Both the position numbers and the translations under genes were made by a program. The notes under the pieces were generated by a model that was not told the DNA's origin, made no database searches, and worked only from the letters and a program-made list of their open reading frames with translations. A stretch of DNA of 64,000 nucleotides from Tenacibaculum lutimaris (lineage in GTDB: Bacteria > Bacteroidota > Bacteroidia > Flavobacteriales > Flavobacteriaceae), in NCBI RefSeq assembly GCF_003610735.1, contig NZ_RAQM01000011.1:62001-126000 (forward strand). Direction: 5' to 3'. This document shows, one piece after another, positions 52,122 through 60,434 of this stretch; the first letter of the stretch is position 1; each line of letters starts with the position of its first letter.

Positions 52122-52595
52122 ATGAAAATAAAACTACTCGCCATAGGTAAAACTGACAATAAGCAGTTACAGCAATTAATTGACGAATACCAAAACCGAT
52201 TAAAACACTATGTAAAGTTTGACTTGGACATTATTCCTGACATTAAAAATGTTAAAAACCTAAGTGAGTCTCAACAAAAAGAAAAAGAAGGTGAGTTAAT
52301 TTTAGCTAAATTACAACCTACAGACCAACTAGTTTTATTAGACGATAAAGGAAAACAGCACACTTCTATGGAGTTTTCTCAGTATTTACAAAAGAAAATG
52401 AACTCTGGTATTAAACAACTAGTATTGGTTATAGGTGGACCTTATGGTTTTTCAGAAGCTGTTTATCAAAAATCGCAAGGAAAATTATCGTTATCTAAAA
52501 TGACGTTTTCTCACCAAATGATTCGTTTATTTATTGTGGAGCAAATTTACCGTGGTTTTACCATTTTACGTAACGAACCTTACCATCATGAATAG
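52122..52595 (+). CDS. rlmH: 23S rRNA pseudouridine-1915 N3-methyltransferase RlmH
   Basis: A SPOUT methyltransferase that modifies pseudouridine 1915 in helix 69 of 23S rRNA. The 157 residues start MKIKLLAIGKT and contain LVLLDDKGKQHTSMEFSQYL, LVLVIGGPYGFSEAVYQ and the terminal MTFSHQMIRLFIVEQIYRGFTILRNEPYHHE, all diagnostic. It stands alone behind its own promoter. Confidence 0.97.
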   Translation: MKIKLLAIGKTDNKQLQQLIDEYQNRLKHYVKFDLDIIPDIKNVKNLSESQQKEKEGELILAKLQPTDQLVLLDDKGKQHTSMEFSQYLQKKMNSGIKQLVLVIGGPYGFSEAVYQKSQGKLSLSKMTFSHQMIRLFIVEQIYRGFTILRNEPYHHE

Positions 52596-52654
52596 CATTT
52601 TTTTTCATTCTTAAAAAACCTTCAACAAAACAATGTTCTTTTAGTAATAAGCTA

Positions 52655-52662
52655 TATTTTTG
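52655..52662 (+). promoter_or_regulatory. -7 box of the coiled-coil protein gene
   Basis: TATTTTTG lies 27 nt before the ATG and is followed by GCGCCCC. The -33 side is not clear. Confidence 0.55.
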
Positions 52663-52688
52663 CGCCCCGAAAAATAAAACTTATTAAA

Positions 52689-53537
52689 ATGAAAACATTA
52701 AGATTATTAGTTTCAATCTTTTTTGTATCCCTTATTAGTATACAACAAATTTCAGCCCAGGACGATATTAAAACTTTAAAAGCTCAAGTTAAAAACAAAC
52801 AAAGCCAAATTAGTGCTAATGAAGAGATTTTAATGAGCGGCGTTACAGCCTTAAAACGTGTAAAAGGTAACTTAGAGCGCTTTAAAAACAGCAAAAAGGC
52901 TACAAAACAAGAAGTAGAAAGAAAAGAAAAAATCGTTGCGAATATGCAACAAAGACTTACCAAGTTAAATTCTCAAATAGATTTACATAAAAAAGATTTA
53001 GCTACTCTGGAAAGAAAATTAGCTAGAAAACTTAAAAAAGAGCAACCTGTAGAAAAAGTTGAAAACACAACTCAAAACACTGAGGTTGCTTATGACGATA
53101 ACATTAGTAGTGAGCAAAAAGAAATTCTTTTACAAAAGCAAAAGCTTGAAGAAGCTCGTAAAAAGTTAGATGAAGAAAGAAAAGCTAGAGAATTAGCTTA
53201 CTTAAAAGAGCAAGAAACGTTACGTTTAGAAGAAGAAAAATTGAAGCAATTAAGCAATCAAATTAAAGCTAAAGAGCAAAACATTAGCAAAGAAAAAAAC
53301 ACATTAATCAGCGATCTTGAAGATGATATTAGCATTAATGAAGAAATTTTAATCAGCGGAAAAGAAGGTTTAGCTAAAATGAAATCTAAACTAGAAGAAG
53401 CTAAAAAAGATGCTTCTACCTCTAAAGAAAGTATCGAACGAAAAGAAGCTATTATTAGTCAAATTGAAACTCGTTTGCTAAAAATTGAAAACGAAATAGA
53501 CGCTAAAAAACAAGAATTAGCAAAGATAAAAGGATAA
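52689..53537 (+). CDS. Secreted coiled-coil protein with internal duplication
   Basis: A 282-residue protein with a signal peptide (to about residue 24, ISAQD) and an almost wholly alpha-helical, Lys/Glu-rich body. Two related stretches of about 70 residues flank a central charged coil: one contains ISANEEILMSGVTALKRVKG, the other ISINEEILISGKEGLAKMKS, and both end with repeated ERKE... heptads. It probably forms a rod in the periplasm. No function is recognised. Confidence 0.78.
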   Translation: MKTLRLLVSIFFVSLISIQQISAQDDIKTLKAQVKNKQSQISANEEILMSGVTALKRVKGNLERFKNSKKATKQEVERKEKIVANMQQRLTKLNSQIDLHKKDLATLERKLARKLKKEQPVEKVENTTQNTEVAYDDNISSEQKEILLQKQKLEEARKKLDEERKARELAYLKEQETLRLEEEKLKQLSNQIKAKEQNISKEKNTLISDLEDDISINEEILISGKEGLAKMKSKLEEAKKDASTSKESIERKEAIISQIETRLLKIENEIDAKKQELAKIKG

Positions 53538-53540
53538 AAA

Positions 53541-53565
53541 AAGAGGCTTTCAAGCCTCTTTTTTT
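53541..53565 (+). terminator. Terminator of the coiled-coil gene
   Basis: AAGAGGCT pairs with AGCCTCTT around TTCA, flanked by A and T runs. Confidence 0.88.
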
Positions 53566-53645
53566 ATTTCTCTATGTTAACGCTTTAAGCAACAGTATTC
53601 CTTCTACAAATAAGAAAAACACAAGTAAAGATGATAAAAATTGAA

Positions 53646-53653
53646 TACATTTG
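53646..53653 (+). promoter_or_regulatory. -7 box of rdgB
   Basis: TACATTTG lies 21 nt upstream of the ATG at 53674. It supports that start over an in-frame TTG at 53641, which lies before the promoter. Confidence 0.6.
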
Positions 53654-53673
53654 CTTTAGTTAATTACCAATAC

Positions 53674-54252
53674 ATGAAATTAGTTTTTGCTACTAACAAC
53701 CTAAATAAGCTTGCTGAAGTACAAAAAATGCTTCCTACTACTATTGAGTTACTTTCTTTAAAAGATATTAATTGTTTTGATGATATTGAAGAAACAGCTA
53801 CAACCTTAGAAGGAAATGCTCAAATTAAAGCCAATCACATTAGCGAAAAATACGGTTACAACTGTTTTGCCGATGATACAGGTTTAGAAGTTTCTGCTTT
53901 AAACGGGGCTCCTGGAGTATATTCTGCACGATATGCAGGTGAACCTACCAATGCAGAAAACAACATGCAAAAACTCTTACAAGAATTAGATAACCAAACT
54001 AATAGAGACGCTCAGTTTAAAACCTCGATTTGTTTAAACTTAAACGGGGAACAATTTTTATTTGACGGAGTGTGTAAGGGAACCATTTTAACATCTAAAC
54101 AAGGTGAAAAAGGTTTTGGATATGATCCTATTTTTCAACCTGAAGGATACAATAAATCATTTGCAGAAATGACAGCTGAAGAAAAAAACAACATTAGTCA
54201 TAGAGGATTAGCTATTCAGCAATTAGTTTCATTTCTAAAATCAATAAACTAG
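53674..54252 (+). CDS. rdgB: Non-canonical purine NTP pyrophosphatase (RdgB/HAM1)
   Basis: It hydrolyses dITP, ITP and XTP to keep damaged purines out of nucleic acids. The 192 residues show [59 protein letters not shown] and [10 protein letters not shown], matching the family. The permease gene begins at the next codon after its stop. Confidence 0.96.
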   Translation: MKLVFATNNLNKLAEVQKMLPTTIELLSLKDINCFDDIEETATTLEGNAQIKANHISEKYGYNCFADDTGLEVSALNGAPGVYSARYAGEPTNAENNMQKLLQELDNQTNRDAQFKTSICLNLNGEQFLFDGVCKGTILTSKQGEKGFGYDPIFQPEGYNKSFAEMTAEEKNNISHRGLAIQQLVSFLKSIN

Positions 54253-55284
54253 TTGAACTTATCAAAAACATACACAACACATTTTATACTCTTATTTGTA
54301 ATACTGCTTGTTTTATTTATTACAAACATTAGTTTAGGGTCTGTTTCTATACCTTTAAAAGAAATTTTCAACTTACTGTCAGGAGGTGTTGCTTCAAAAA
54401 GTAGTTGGGAAACCATTATTATAAGCTACCGACTACCAAAAGCTATTACAGCAATATTAGTAGGATCAGGACTTTCTATAAGTGGTTTGTTAATGCAAAC
54501 CTTATTTAGAAATCCGCTTGCTGGTCCTTTTGTTTTAGGAATCTCTTCTGGTGCAAGCCTTGGTGTAGCATTGCTTATTTTAGGTTCTAGTGTTTTTGGA
54601 GGATTTTTTCTTGTTGCTATTTACTCTAACTGGGCGTTAGCCATTGCAGCAAGTGCAGGATCTTTCTTAGTATTATCTTCCGTTATTATAGCTGCTAACA
54701 GAGTTCGTAATACGATGTCTATATTAATTATTGGATTAATGTTTGGTTCGTTAACATCCGCAGTTATTAGCGTACTGGCTTTTTTTAGTGAAGCTGAACA
54801 AATACAACAATATTTATTTTGGAGTTTTGGAAGCTTAGGAAACTTAACTTGGGCTGAACTTTCTGTTTTTGGAATTATTTACCTAGTAGGAATTCTTGGA
54901 ACATTTTTAGTTATTAAACCTTTAAACAGCTTTTTATTGGGAGAAAACTATGCAAAAAGCTTAGGAATCAACATCAAAAAAAGTAGAAATATAATTTTAC
55001 TAATCACAAGTATTCTTACAGGAGTAATCACTGCTTTTTCAGGTCCTATTGCTTTTGTTGGATTAGCTGTTCCCCATATTGCAAAAATGATTTTTTCTAC
55101 TTCAAACCATAAAATATTATTGCCTGCAGTTGCTTTAATTGGAGCAATTATTCTCTTAATTTGCGACAGTATAGCGCAATTACCTACAAGCGAGTTTACC
55201 TTACCTATTAATGCAATAACATCGTTATTTGGGGCTCCTGTAGTTATTTGGCTTTTAATTAGAAAGAAGAAAATATATGTATAA
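54253..55284 (+). CDS. FecCD-type iron/cobalamin ABC transporter permease
   Basis: A 343-residue permease with about nine or ten membrane helices of the FecCD/BtuC family. The family segments ITAILVGSGLSISGLLMQTLFRNPLAGPFVLGISSGASLG and LTGVITAFSGPIAFVGLAVPHIAKM are present. The ligand could be a ferric siderophore, heme or cobalamin. The start is TTG, immediately after the rdgB stop. The ATPase follows, but no binding-protein gene is nearby. Confidence 0.92.
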   Translation: MNLSKTYTTHFILLFVILLVLFITNISLGSVSIPLKEIFNLLSGGVASKSSWETIIISYRLPKAITAILVGSGLSISGLLMQTLFRNPLAGPFVLGISSGASLGVALLILGSSVFGGFFLVAIYSNWALAIAASAGSFLVLSSVIIAANRVRNTMSILIIGLMFGSLTSAVISVLAFFSEAEQIQQYLFWSFGSLGNLTWAELSVFGIIYLVGILGTFLVIKPLNSFLLGENYAKSLGINIKKSRNIILLITSILTGVITAFSGPIAFVGLAVPHIAKMIFSTSNHKILLPAVALIGAIILLICDSIAQLPTSEFTLPINAITSLFGAPVVIWLLIRKKKIYV

Positions 55285-55316
55285 AACTAAGGTTATAAAC
55301 AATTAAATAAGTAAAC

Positions 55317-56114
55317 ATCAAGCAACAACAACAAAATACCGTCTTACAAACAGAAAACCTTTCAATAGGTTATAAATCAAAAAAGCAAGAAACTCTTATT
55401 GCTTCAAACATTGATTTAGCTATTGAAAAAGGGAAATTTGTTGCTTTGTTAGGAAAAAATGGAATTGGAAAATCAACCTTACTTCGTACTATTTCTAAAG
55501 TTCAAAAACCTTTAAAAGGTGTTGTAAAAATCAATCAAAAAGAACTTTCTTCTTATTCAAACCAAGAGCTTTCTACTTGTTTAAGTTTAGTACTAACCGA
55601 ACGTTTACCTTTAAGTCAGTTAACCGTTTTTGAATTAGTTGCTTTGGGACGACAACCCTACACCAATTGGATTGACAAACTCACACAAGAACACTTAAAA
55701 AAGATTCTCTGGGCAATTGAACAAACTGAAATTACACATATAAAAAACAAACGTTTTTACGAGTTAAGCGATGGTCAATTACAACGGGTACTAATTGCCC
55801 GTGCTTTAGCCCAAGACACCGAAATCATTATTTTGGATGAACCTACTGCTCACCTAGACATACACCACACATTCAAAGTATTTTCCCTCTTAAAAAAATT
55901 AGTAAAAAATACTGGTAAAACTATCATCATTTCTACACATGAAGTAAACCTAGCTATTCAATTAGCAGATGAGTTTATTTTACTTTCAGAAAGTCAATTA
56001 TATACAGGTACTTCGCAAGAATTGATTGAGCAAAATGCTTTTGAAGAACTTTTTCCTAAAGAACTTATAAGTTTTAACAAAACGTTAGAACAATTCGTTA
56101 TTAAGAAAAATTAA
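55317..56114 (+). CDS. FecE-type ABC transporter ATPase without canonical start codon
   Basis: The ATPase of the FecCD transporter. Walker A GKNGIGKST, signature LSDGQLQRVLIARALAQD and Walker B IIILDEPTAHLD are complete. The reading frame opens after a TAA at 55308-55310 and runs in phase through a proper N-terminal domain (TENLSIGYKSKKQETLIASN). Yet ATG, GTG or TTG are all absent until a TTG at 55446, directly before Walker A. I set the start at ATC 55317 (265 residues, normal length). Either ATC is used, or the start has been lost. Confidence 0.7.
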   Translation: MKQQQQNTVLQTENLSIGYKSKKQETLIASNIDLAIEKGKFVALLGKNGIGKSTLLRTISKVQKPLKGVVKINQKELSSYSNQELSTCLSLVLTERLPLSQLTVFELVALGRQPYTNWIDKLTQEHLKKILWAIEQTEITHIKNKRFYELSDGQLQRVLIARALAQDTEIIILDEPTAHLDIHHTFKVFSLLKKLVKNTGKTIIISTHEVNLAIQLADEFILLSESQLYTGTSQELIEQNAFEELFPKELISFNKTLEQFVIKKN

Positions 56115-56180
56115 ATTTGAATCCCTGTAACATTTTGTTACATTTGGATACTAATCAAACTAAACAAACCTTAATTATTG

Positions 56181-57218
56181 ATGAAAAAATTACTTTACAT
56201 GGTAGGTGCAATTGCATTGGTAGCATGTGGTTCTAGCAAAGAAACAGCTAGTACCGACAATGATACTACCACTGATTTTGCTGCTAAATATGCCAAAACC
56301 ATTACTGCTAAAGATTTAGGAAAACATTTATTTATTTATGCTTCTGATGAGTTTGAAGGAAGAAATACTGGTGAACCTGGACAAAAGAAAGCGGTAAAAT
56401 ATTTAAAAGATTTCTACGTAAGTCAAGGAATTGCTTCTCCGCTAGGTGGCGATGATTATTATCAAGAAGTACCTTCTGAATATTTAAGTAATAACCGTAG
56501 AGGAATCATTTTAAAAGATTCTGAAAACGTTCTTGCATACATCAAAGGAACTGAAAAACCAAACGAAATAATTGTTATTTCTGCTCACTTAGATCATGAA
56601 GGTATTAAAGATGGTGAAATATACAATGGTGCTGATGACGATGGTTCTGGAACAGTGGCTATTTTAGAAATTGCGGAAGCTTTTAAACAAGCAGCTGATG
56701 CTGGTAAAGGCCCTAAACGCTCTATTTTATTCTTACACGTAACAGGAGAAGAAAAAGGATTATTAGGCTCTAAGTATTATACTGAAAATCCAATTTTCCC
56801 ATTAGCAAATACGGTTTCCAATCTAAACATTGATATGATTGGTAGAGTTGATGATCGCCACAAAGGAAATCCTAATTATGTATATTTAATTGGTTCTGAT
56901 AAATTGAGTACTGAATTACACAATATTTCAGAAGCTATGAACAAAAAATATACAAACATTGACTTAGATTACAAATACAACGATGATAACGACCCTAACC
57001 GTTTTTATTATCGTTCAGACCATTATAATTTTGCTAAGCATAACATTCCTATTATTTTTTATTTTAATGGAACACATGCTGATTATCATAGACCAACCGA
57101 TACACCTGACAAAATTAACTATGAAATGTTAGAAAACAGAGCTCGCTTAGTTTTCCATACTGCATGGGAAGTTGCTAATCGCGAAAATCGTGTTGTTGTT
57201 GATAAGGCTGCTAATTAA
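56181..57218 (+). CDS. M28 family metallopeptidase lipoprotein
   Basis: A 345-residue lipoprotein (ALVACG lipobox at about Cys 16) of the M28 aminopeptidase family. Zinc ligands lie in ISAHLDHEG, NGADDDGSGTVAILEIA, TGEEKGLLGS and NIDMIGR, with a final His in GTHADYHRPTDTPDKI. It should remove N-terminal amino acids from peptides outside the cytoplasm. A TTG lies immediately in front of the ATG at 56181, and the ATG is preferred. Confidence 0.93.
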   Translation: MKKLLYMVGAIALVACGSSKETASTDNDTTTDFAAKYAKTITAKDLGKHLFIYASDEFEGRNTGEPGQKKAVKYLKDFYVSQGIASPLGGDDYYQEVPSEYLSNNRRGIILKDSENVLAYIKGTEKPNEIIVISAHLDHEGIKDGEIYNGADDDGSGTVAILEIAEAFKQAADAGKGPKRSILFLHVTGEEKGLLGSKYYTENPIFPLANTVSNLNIDMIGRVDDRHKGNPNYVYLIGSDKLSTELHNISEAMNKKYTNIDLDYKYNDDNDPNRFYYRSDHYNFAKHNIPIIFYFNGTHADYHRPTDTPDKINYEMLENRARLVFHTAWEVANRENRVVVDKAAN

Positions 57219-57247
57219 GGTCTATCCAAATTTAAATTACAAGTTAT

Positions 57248-57277
57248 AAAGCTCATCAAATTGATGAGCTTTTTTTA
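57248..57277 (+). terminator. Terminator of the M28 peptidase gene
   Basis: AAAGCTCATCA pairs with TGATGAGCTTT around AAT and runs into T residues. Confidence 0.9.
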
Positions 57278-57403
57278 TGCTTAACTAACAACTCAGATTA
57301 AAATCCTTCACTAAAAACTAGCTTTACAAACAGCAAATAGATTATTTAACGGTTAAAAAAAAATAATTAGAAAAATAATCTAACTTTTAACCTTTTAAAT
57401 GAC

Positions 57404-57429
57404 AAACAATATTGTTTCATTTACTTTTG
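57404..57429 (+). promoter_or_regulatory. Promoter and palindromic operator of the decarboxylase gene
   Basis: TACTTTTG at 57422-57429 is a -7 box 19 nt before the ATG. A perfect 14-bp palindrome AAACAATATTGTTT (57404-57417) ends 4 nt upstream of it, the position of a repressor site. Confidence 0.65.
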
Positions 57430-57448
57430 CCCGCTTAAAATTTCACCC

Positions 57449-58618
57449 ATGGCAAACGAGCAAAAACTATCAGTAGAAGATCAAGAAAAACTACATAAAC
57501 TAGAGCAAGAATTAAGCACTGCTCGTGATACTTTTTTAGGATATCCAGTATCAAAAGATTTTGACTATTCTGAACTAAATAAATTCTTTCAATACCCAAT
57601 TAACAACCTTGGTGATCCTTTTGAACAAGGCACTTACCGCGTACAAACCCACGAAATGGAACGTGAAGTTATAGCTTTTTTCGCTAAGTTATTTAGAGCT
57701 AATCCGAAAGATTTTTGGGGTTATGTAACTAATGGTGGTTCTGAAAGTAATTTATATGGTTTGTATATTGCCCGTGAACTGTTTCCTAAAGCTATGGTGT
57801 ACTATTCTGAATCTACACATTATAGTGTACGTAAAAACATTCACCTACTAAATATTCCAAGCATTGTAATTAAATCGCAAGAAAATGGTGAAATGGATTA
57901 TGAAGATTTTGAAAATACTGTTCGTATGAATCGTCATAAACCAGTAATCGTTTTGGCTACTTTTGGCACAACCATGAAAGAAGCTAAAGACGATATAGGC
58001 AGAATTAAAGGAATTTTAAGCAACCTAGCGATTCAAGACCACTATATTCACTGTGACGCTGCTTTGGCTGGTTCATTTGGTCCGTTTATGCAACCCCGTT
58101 TACCATTTGATTTTATGGATGGTGCAGATAGTATTTCTATCAGTGGACATAAGTTTATCGGTTCACCAATACCGACTGGAGTATTAATGGCTAAACGATC
58201 AAACAGAGACAGAATCGCCAAAGGCATTTCTTATATAGGATCATTTGATACTACCATTACAGGTTCTCGTAACGGACATTCACCGTTATTTTTATGGTAC
58301 GCCTTAAAGCAATTAGGTATTGAAGGCCTACAAAAACGCTACGAGCATAGTTTAGCTGTAGCTGAATATTGCGAAGCTGAATTACAAAAAATTGGAATAA
58401 ATGCTTGGAGAAATCCTAATGCTATCACTGTAGTGCTACCAAAAACTCCACAAAGTATTAAAGATAAATGGCAGTTAGCTACTGAAGGTAACATTTCTCA
58501 TGTCATTTGTATGCCTAACGTAACAAAAACTCAAATTGATGAATTTGTAAACGATTTAAAAAATTGTACAGAACAGATTATTGAGGAGGAATTTTCCTAT
58601 GATTTTTCATTAAGCTAA
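57449..58618 (+). CDS. hdc: PLP-dependent histidine decarboxylase
   Basis: A 389-residue group II decarboxylase that matches bacterial PLP-type histidine decarboxylases in length and sequence. Visible are YVTNGGSESNLYGLYIARE, the stacking His in STHYSVRKN (H124), HCDAALAGSFGPFM (Asp203) and the PLP lysine in SISGHKFIGSPIPTGV (K235). The product would be histamine; in some Vibrio and Acinetobacter histamine is a siderophore precursor. Close glutamate or other amino-acid decarboxylases are an alternative. It is monocistronic behind a palindromic site. Confidence 0.85.
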   Translation: MANEQKLSVEDQEKLHKLEQELSTARDTFLGYPVSKDFDYSELNKFFQYPINNLGDPFEQGTYRVQTHEMEREVIAFFAKLFRANPKDFWGYVTNGGSESNLYGLYIARELFPKAMVYYSESTHYSVRKNIHLLNIPSIVIKSQENGEMDYEDFENTVRMNRHKPVIVLATFGTTMKEAKDDIGRIKGILSNLAIQDHYIHCDAALAGSFGPFMQPRLPFDFMDGADSISISGHKFIGSPIPTGVLMAKRSNRDRIAKGISYIGSFDTTITGSRNGHSPLFLWYALKQLGIEGLQKRYEHSLAVAEYCEAELQKIGINAWRNPNAITVVLPKTPQSIKDKWQLATEGNISHVICMPNVTKTQIDEFVNDLKNCTEQIIEEEFSYDFSLS

Positions 58619-58672
58619 CATTCAGTTAAATTATAAACAGTACTTTCGGCTACTTTAAAAGAAAAATTAATT

Positions 58673-59296
58673 ATGAAGAAATTACTATTATGCACAATGC
58701 TTTTTGCATTGTCATTTGCTTATGGGCAAGAAAAAAAAGAAAAATTAACTATTGATAAAGGTACGTGGTATACTGCTGGAAATTTTTCAATTGGAAAAAG
58801 TAATAATGAATTTGAAGGTTCTCCTGAAACTTCTAAATATTTTAACTTTAACTTCTCTCCTAAGGTAGGATACACTATTAACGACAACTTAATTATAGGT
58901 TTAGGTGTAGGATATGGGTATTCAAAAAGTGAATCAGGGAGTGAAATTGGAAAAGGTAACTCGTACCAAATCTTTCCTTATATCAAAAAACACTTTCCAC
59001 TTGGAAAGAAATTAACTATTTCGTTACAAGGAGAATTTAGTTATAGTTATTCTGACTATTCAAACAATATTACTCCTGATCCATACGAAAGAAGCACCAA
59101 CCAATATTTTATAGGAATGAGACCTGGAATGACTTATTTTTTAAACAAAAATATTGCCTTAGAAGCTAATATAGGTAGTTTAGGTTATTCTAAAATAGAC
59201 CGAGAAGATTCCGATTTTTCAAATAGCAAATTCGACAGTTTTAATTTTAGCATCAACTCAACTGATTTATTTTTTGGCCTATCATATTATTGGTAG
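58673..59296 (+). CDS. Outer-membrane beta-barrel protein
   Basis: A 207-residue protein with a signal peptide (ending SFAYGQE) and amphipathic beta strands typical of a small eight-stranded OmpA/OmpX-type barrel: WYTAGNFSIGKS, FNFNFSPKVGYTINDNLIIGLGVGYGYS and a final DLFFGLSYYW with an aromatic last residue, a BAM signal. No function beyond an envelope role can be given. It lies 54 nt after the decarboxylase and may share its transcript. Confidence 0.82.
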   Translation: MKKLLLCTMLFALSFAYGQEKKEKLTIDKGTWYTAGNFSIGKSNNEFEGSPETSKYFNFNFSPKVGYTINDNLIIGLGVGYGYSKSESGSEIGKGNSYQIFPYIKKHFPLGKKLTISLQGEFSYSYSDYSNNITPDPYERSTNQYFIGMRPGMTYFLNKNIALEANIGSLGYSKIDREDSDFSNSKFDSFNFSINSTDLFFGLSYYW

Positions 59297-59320
59297 TATT
59301 AAAGTTTACAAATCAAACAA

Positions 59321-59352
59321 AAAACGCTAAGAAAATTCTTAGCGTTTTTTTA
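59321..59352. terminator. Bidirectional terminator between barrel protein and methyltransferase genes
   Basis: AAAACGCTAAGAA pairs with TTCTTAGCGTTTT around AA, with T tracts on both strands. The stop codon of the minus-strand gene lies inside the stem. Confidence 0.92.
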
Positions 59353-60427
59353 TACATTCTATTATTTGAAACTTTTTATTTTGTTGTAACACTCTTACCG
59401 AAGTAAAAAGCTTTGTTAGGTGCGTACTATAATTCAAATGTAAATTAGCAACTAACAAAAACCTACCATTTACTTTCAAGCAACTTTCTACACCCCTAAA
59501 AAGATTGAGTGCCACTTCAATGTTATTCTCATGTTCGAAATGAAAAGGCGGATTCGACACTACCAAATCAAACGAGTTCTTATCTAATTTTTCTAAAGTG
59601 TCATCACACACAAACTGTGCTTTTTTCCCTTCTAAGTTAATTTTAGATGACTCAATAGCTAAATTAAAATCATCTAGCAAAGTTACTTCTGCTTGTGGAT
59701 TTTGATTCATTACCTCATAAGCGATAATACCATTTCCTGAAGCTACATCTAATACTTTTAACTCATTAGGTTTTAATTGTAAGTTCTCTAAATAAAATTG
59801 CGTTCCTATATCTACACTTCCAGAAGAAAACACGCCATAATATTGCTGTAAGACATGATTTTTCCATGCAATTGTTTTAACAAGCTCTTTCTTTTGTAGT
59901 TTTTTCTTGGGTGATTTTAATATCAATAATCGCGCTTTTTTCCAAGCTTTTGATTGCGCTACCTCTTCAAAATACTGTTCAGCAACCTTTATAAAAGAAG
60001 CCGAAAAATATTTAGTCATAAACCCACATACTACTTCAGTTTTTTCATGCGAAGCTTTATGAATTTGCTGTAAGAACAACTCAAACAATTCTATCGACTT
60101 TGGAATTTTAATCAGTGCTAAATCAACACTCTCTAAATCATCTAAAGGAGTTTTATAATCAACTTCTACAGACAACTTGTTCAATTCTAAATTTTGACGA
60201 ATTGCTTTTTGCTGACTAGCGTACGTCCAAATCGTAGTAACTTTCTTGTCGTGTAAAGCACAATTCCACACCCCAAAACGATCATTAAAAAGATGTACCG
60301 TTTCTGTTTTTCTATTGGTAACAGAATCTAATACTAATAATTCGGCGTTACTCCAAGCACGCAAACTTTTATCAAACGTTTTGGGGTAACGTTCTAACTG
60401 ATATGTTTGAGAATTAAACTCCAACAA
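59339..60427 (-). CDS. RsmC/RlmG-type rRNA guanine-N2 methyltransferase
   Basis: A 362-residue class I methyltransferase with an N-terminal pseudo-domain and a C-terminal catalytic domain. Visible are LDVASGNGIIAYEVM (SAM), VTLLDDFNLAIESSKINL and the catalytic DLVVSNPPFHFEHENN, typical of guanine N2 methylases of rRNA. The layout resembles RlmG (23S G1835) and RsmC (16S G1207), which I cannot tell apart here. It starts 7 nt after the glutamate-synthase-like gene. Confidence 0.85.
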   Translation of the reverse strand: MLEFNSQTYQLERYPKTFDKSLRAWSNAELLVLDSVTNRKTETVHLFNDRFGVWNCALHDKKVTTIWTYASQQKAIRQNLELNKLSVEVDYKTPLDDLESVDLALIKIPKSIELFELFLQQIHKASHEKTEVVCGFMTKYFSASFIKVAEQYFEEVAQSKAWKKARLLILKSPKKKLQKKELVKTIAWKNHVLQQYYGVFSSGSVDIGTQFYLENLQLKPNELKVLDVASGNGIIAYEVMNQNPQAEVTLLDDFNLAIESSKINLEGKKAQFVCDDTLEKLDKNSFDLVVSNPPFHFEHENNIEVALNLFRGVESCLKVNGRFLLVANLHLNYSTHLTKLFTSVRVLQQNKKFQIIECIKKR

Positions 60428-60434
60428 ACTGTTT

